The position numbers were made by a program, and so were the translations under genes. A stretch of 6,551 nt of DNA. Origin: Methanocorpusculum sp. Its GTDB lineage: Archaea; Halobacteriota; Methanomicrobia; Methanomicrobiales; Methanocorpusculaceae. Below the pieces are notes generated by a model, which was not told where the DNA came from, made no database searches, and saw only the letters and a list, made by a program, of their open reading frames with translations. Location: contig DALTWN010000055.1 of NCBI GenBank assembly GCA_029987045.1, positions 1-6,551 of the forward strand, read 5' to 3'. Below, piece after piece: positions 5,796-6,551 of this stretch (within the stretch, counting starts at the first letter, position 1; every line of letters starts with the position of its first letter).

Positions 5796-5807
5796 TCGTT
5801 CATACAG

Positions 5808-6233
5808 TCAGTCCACCAGTCTGACCGTGATATCGTCGGTGTTCACCGACCTGACGGCAAACGACAGTTTGCCGGAGGTATCGACATGGATCTTCGCATA
5901 GGTCGGTGTCAGGACCTCGACCCCCGGCTGTCCTTCCGGAATGATACCGCCGGACGAGACGGAGACGTAATGGTCGCCGTACGGAGCGGTCACGGTGAGC
6001 CGGACATATCCCCCCTGCGTGACCATCGGCTGAACGGTCGTTCCGGCAGATACCGCCATGACCGTGCCGGCAGGTTCGGTAACCGGAGAAACAACCGGAT
6101 CCTCGGATACGTTCGCTTCCGGAACAGCGGATGCAGTGTCGGATACAGCGGTACATCCTGCCCCAGCGATGCATGCAAGGACCAGGATTCCGCAGAGCAG
6201 GACCGACGGAACAAATGCAGGTCGTGCGGTCAT
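5808..6233 (-). CDS. Small lipoprotein with a C-terminal beta domain
   Basis: A 141-residue protein. A signal at 1-26 (PSVLLCGILVLACIAGAG) leads to Cys27, the likely lipidation site, though the -3 residue is Gly rather than the usual Leu. Residues 28-65 are a Ser/Thr/Val/Pro/Glu-rich spacer. Residues 70-141 alternate hydrophobic and polar residues (YVRLTVTAPYGDHYVSV, KIHVDTSGKLSFAVRSV, DITVRLVD) and should form a small beta sandwich on the outer face of the membrane. I do not recognise a family. ATG 6233 has only a weak SD (GAGTGA), but it gives the right signal-peptide length. It is convergent with the helical-protein gene and divergent from the membrane-protein gene at 6386. Confidence 0.82.
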   Translation of the reverse strand: MTARPAFVPSVLLCGILVLACIAGAGCTAVSDTASAVPEANVSEDPVVSPVTEPAGTVMAVSAGTTVQPMVTQGGYVRLTVTAPYGDHYVSVSSGGIIPEGQPGVEVLTPTYAKIHVDTSGKLSFAVRSVNTDDITVRLVD

Positions 6234-6282
6234 GGACGGTCACTCATCCGATACATATTCATACGAAATATTCTGTCGCCCA

Positions 6283-6297
6283 GGCATATAGATATTC
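6283..6297 (-). promoter_or_regulatory. TATA region of the small lipoprotein gene
   Basis: On the minus strand ATATCTATATGCC lies about 55 bases before ATG 6233, predicting a leader of about 30 bases. It abuts the divergent promoter that starts at 6301. Confidence 0.4.
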
Positions 6298-6300
6298 TCT

Positions 6301-6355
6301 GAAACCGACCCATCGGCGATACATCTATATCGGCAGAGACCAATGATTCTGTATA
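6301..6355 (+). promoter_or_regulatory. Promoter of the small membrane-protein gene, near copy of 5240-5284
   Basis: GAAACCGAC (6301-6309), an extra 11 bases, ACATCTATATC (6321-6331), exactly 9 bases, then CAATGATTCTGTATA (6341-6355). The TATA element is identical to that before 5299 and the downstream element matches at 14 of its 15 bases with one base deleted. Transcription is expected from near 6353. Confidence 0.6.
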
Positions 6356-6385
6356 CCAGAATTCCCGGAGCGTGAAACAACCGAT

Positions 6386-6551
6386 ATGAGCTTTTCGTGG
6401 GTGACCATCCCGTTCATCATCCTTGCCGGCATCTTCGTACTCTACCTTATCTTCTCCGGAAAATTCTTCGCTTTCCTGAAATGGATCTTCATTGCGGCAT
6501 TCACCATCGTGGCATGGCCGATAGGACTCATGCTCGCCGCACTGAACTTCA
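6386..6551 (+). CDS. Small hydrophobic membrane protein, N-terminal part
   Basis: Fifty-five codons are visible and the gene runs off the right edge. The translation MSFSWVTIPFIILAGIFVLY continues with two hydrophobic segments, at 5-23 and 32-54, separated by SGKFFAFLK, so this is a small integral membrane protein. The nearest SD-like sequence, GGAG (6367-6370), is 15 bases before the ATG, which is longer than usual. A GTG at 6372 opens only a five-codon frame whose TGA overlaps the ATG. Its promoter closely resembles that of the helical-protein gene at 5299, suggesting common regulation. Family not recognised. Confidence 0.7.
   Translation, partial: MSFSWVTIPFIILAGIFVLYLIFSGKFFAFLKWIFIAAFTIVAWPIGLMLAALNF

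Noticed and set aside
5808..6346. Frames on both strands overlapping the small lipoprotein gene
   Set aside because: They are Arg/Cys/His-rich and without a signal or hydrophobic pattern. The lipoprotein frame has a signal peptide and an alternating beta pattern.

Overview
The window looks archaeal, and most like a mesophilic methanogen of the Methanomicrobiales type. This rests on TATA-box promoters placed 25-30 bases before expected transcript starts, T-run terminators without hairpins, SD sites of the GGAGGT type, small membrane lipoproteins, and alternation of GC-rich and AT-rich genes. No rRNA, tRNA, CRISPR array, transposase or phage gene is present, so the lineage is an inference from style only.

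Left block (1-3000, all minus strand). In the direction of transcription it holds a decayed C-terminal fragment of a membrane-protein gene (2823-2998), an intact paralogue of about 12 membrane segments (1700-2731), a GC-rich lipoprotein built of four tandem repeats (268-1512), and the first 60 codons of another paralogue (182 to the window edge). The two intact paralogues share a duplicated promoter and leader with a TATA box, an inverted repeat (TGACAATA, 16 bases, TATTGTCA) and an SD site. The block is thus an expanding and decaying tandem family under a common, probably repressor-controlled promoter.

Middle (3001-3336). There is no convincing gene here. Fragments on both strands have some coding character.

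Right block (3337-6551). A plus-strand AAA+ ATPase (3337-4518) has the architecture of the Vps4/katanin/spastin clade: an MIT-like three-helix N-terminus, an AAA module with two arginine fingers, and the clade's C-terminal helix. Its Walker B glutamate is aspartate and its sensor-1 asparagine is serine. It is followed by a minus-strand TM2-like small membrane protein (4685-5083), a plus-strand all-helical 141-residue protein (5299-5724), a minus-strand small lipoprotein (5808-6233), and the start of a plus-strand small membrane protein (6386 to the edge).

Two links suggest the right block is a functional set. The C-terminal helices of the 141-residue protein align without gaps to the MIT-like region of the ATPase (9 identities in 24, including an NG turn). 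The promoters of the 141-residue protein and of the last membrane protein are near copies. A membrane-associated Vps4-like remodelling or extraction machine with its own adaptor is a reasonable, unproven hypothesis.
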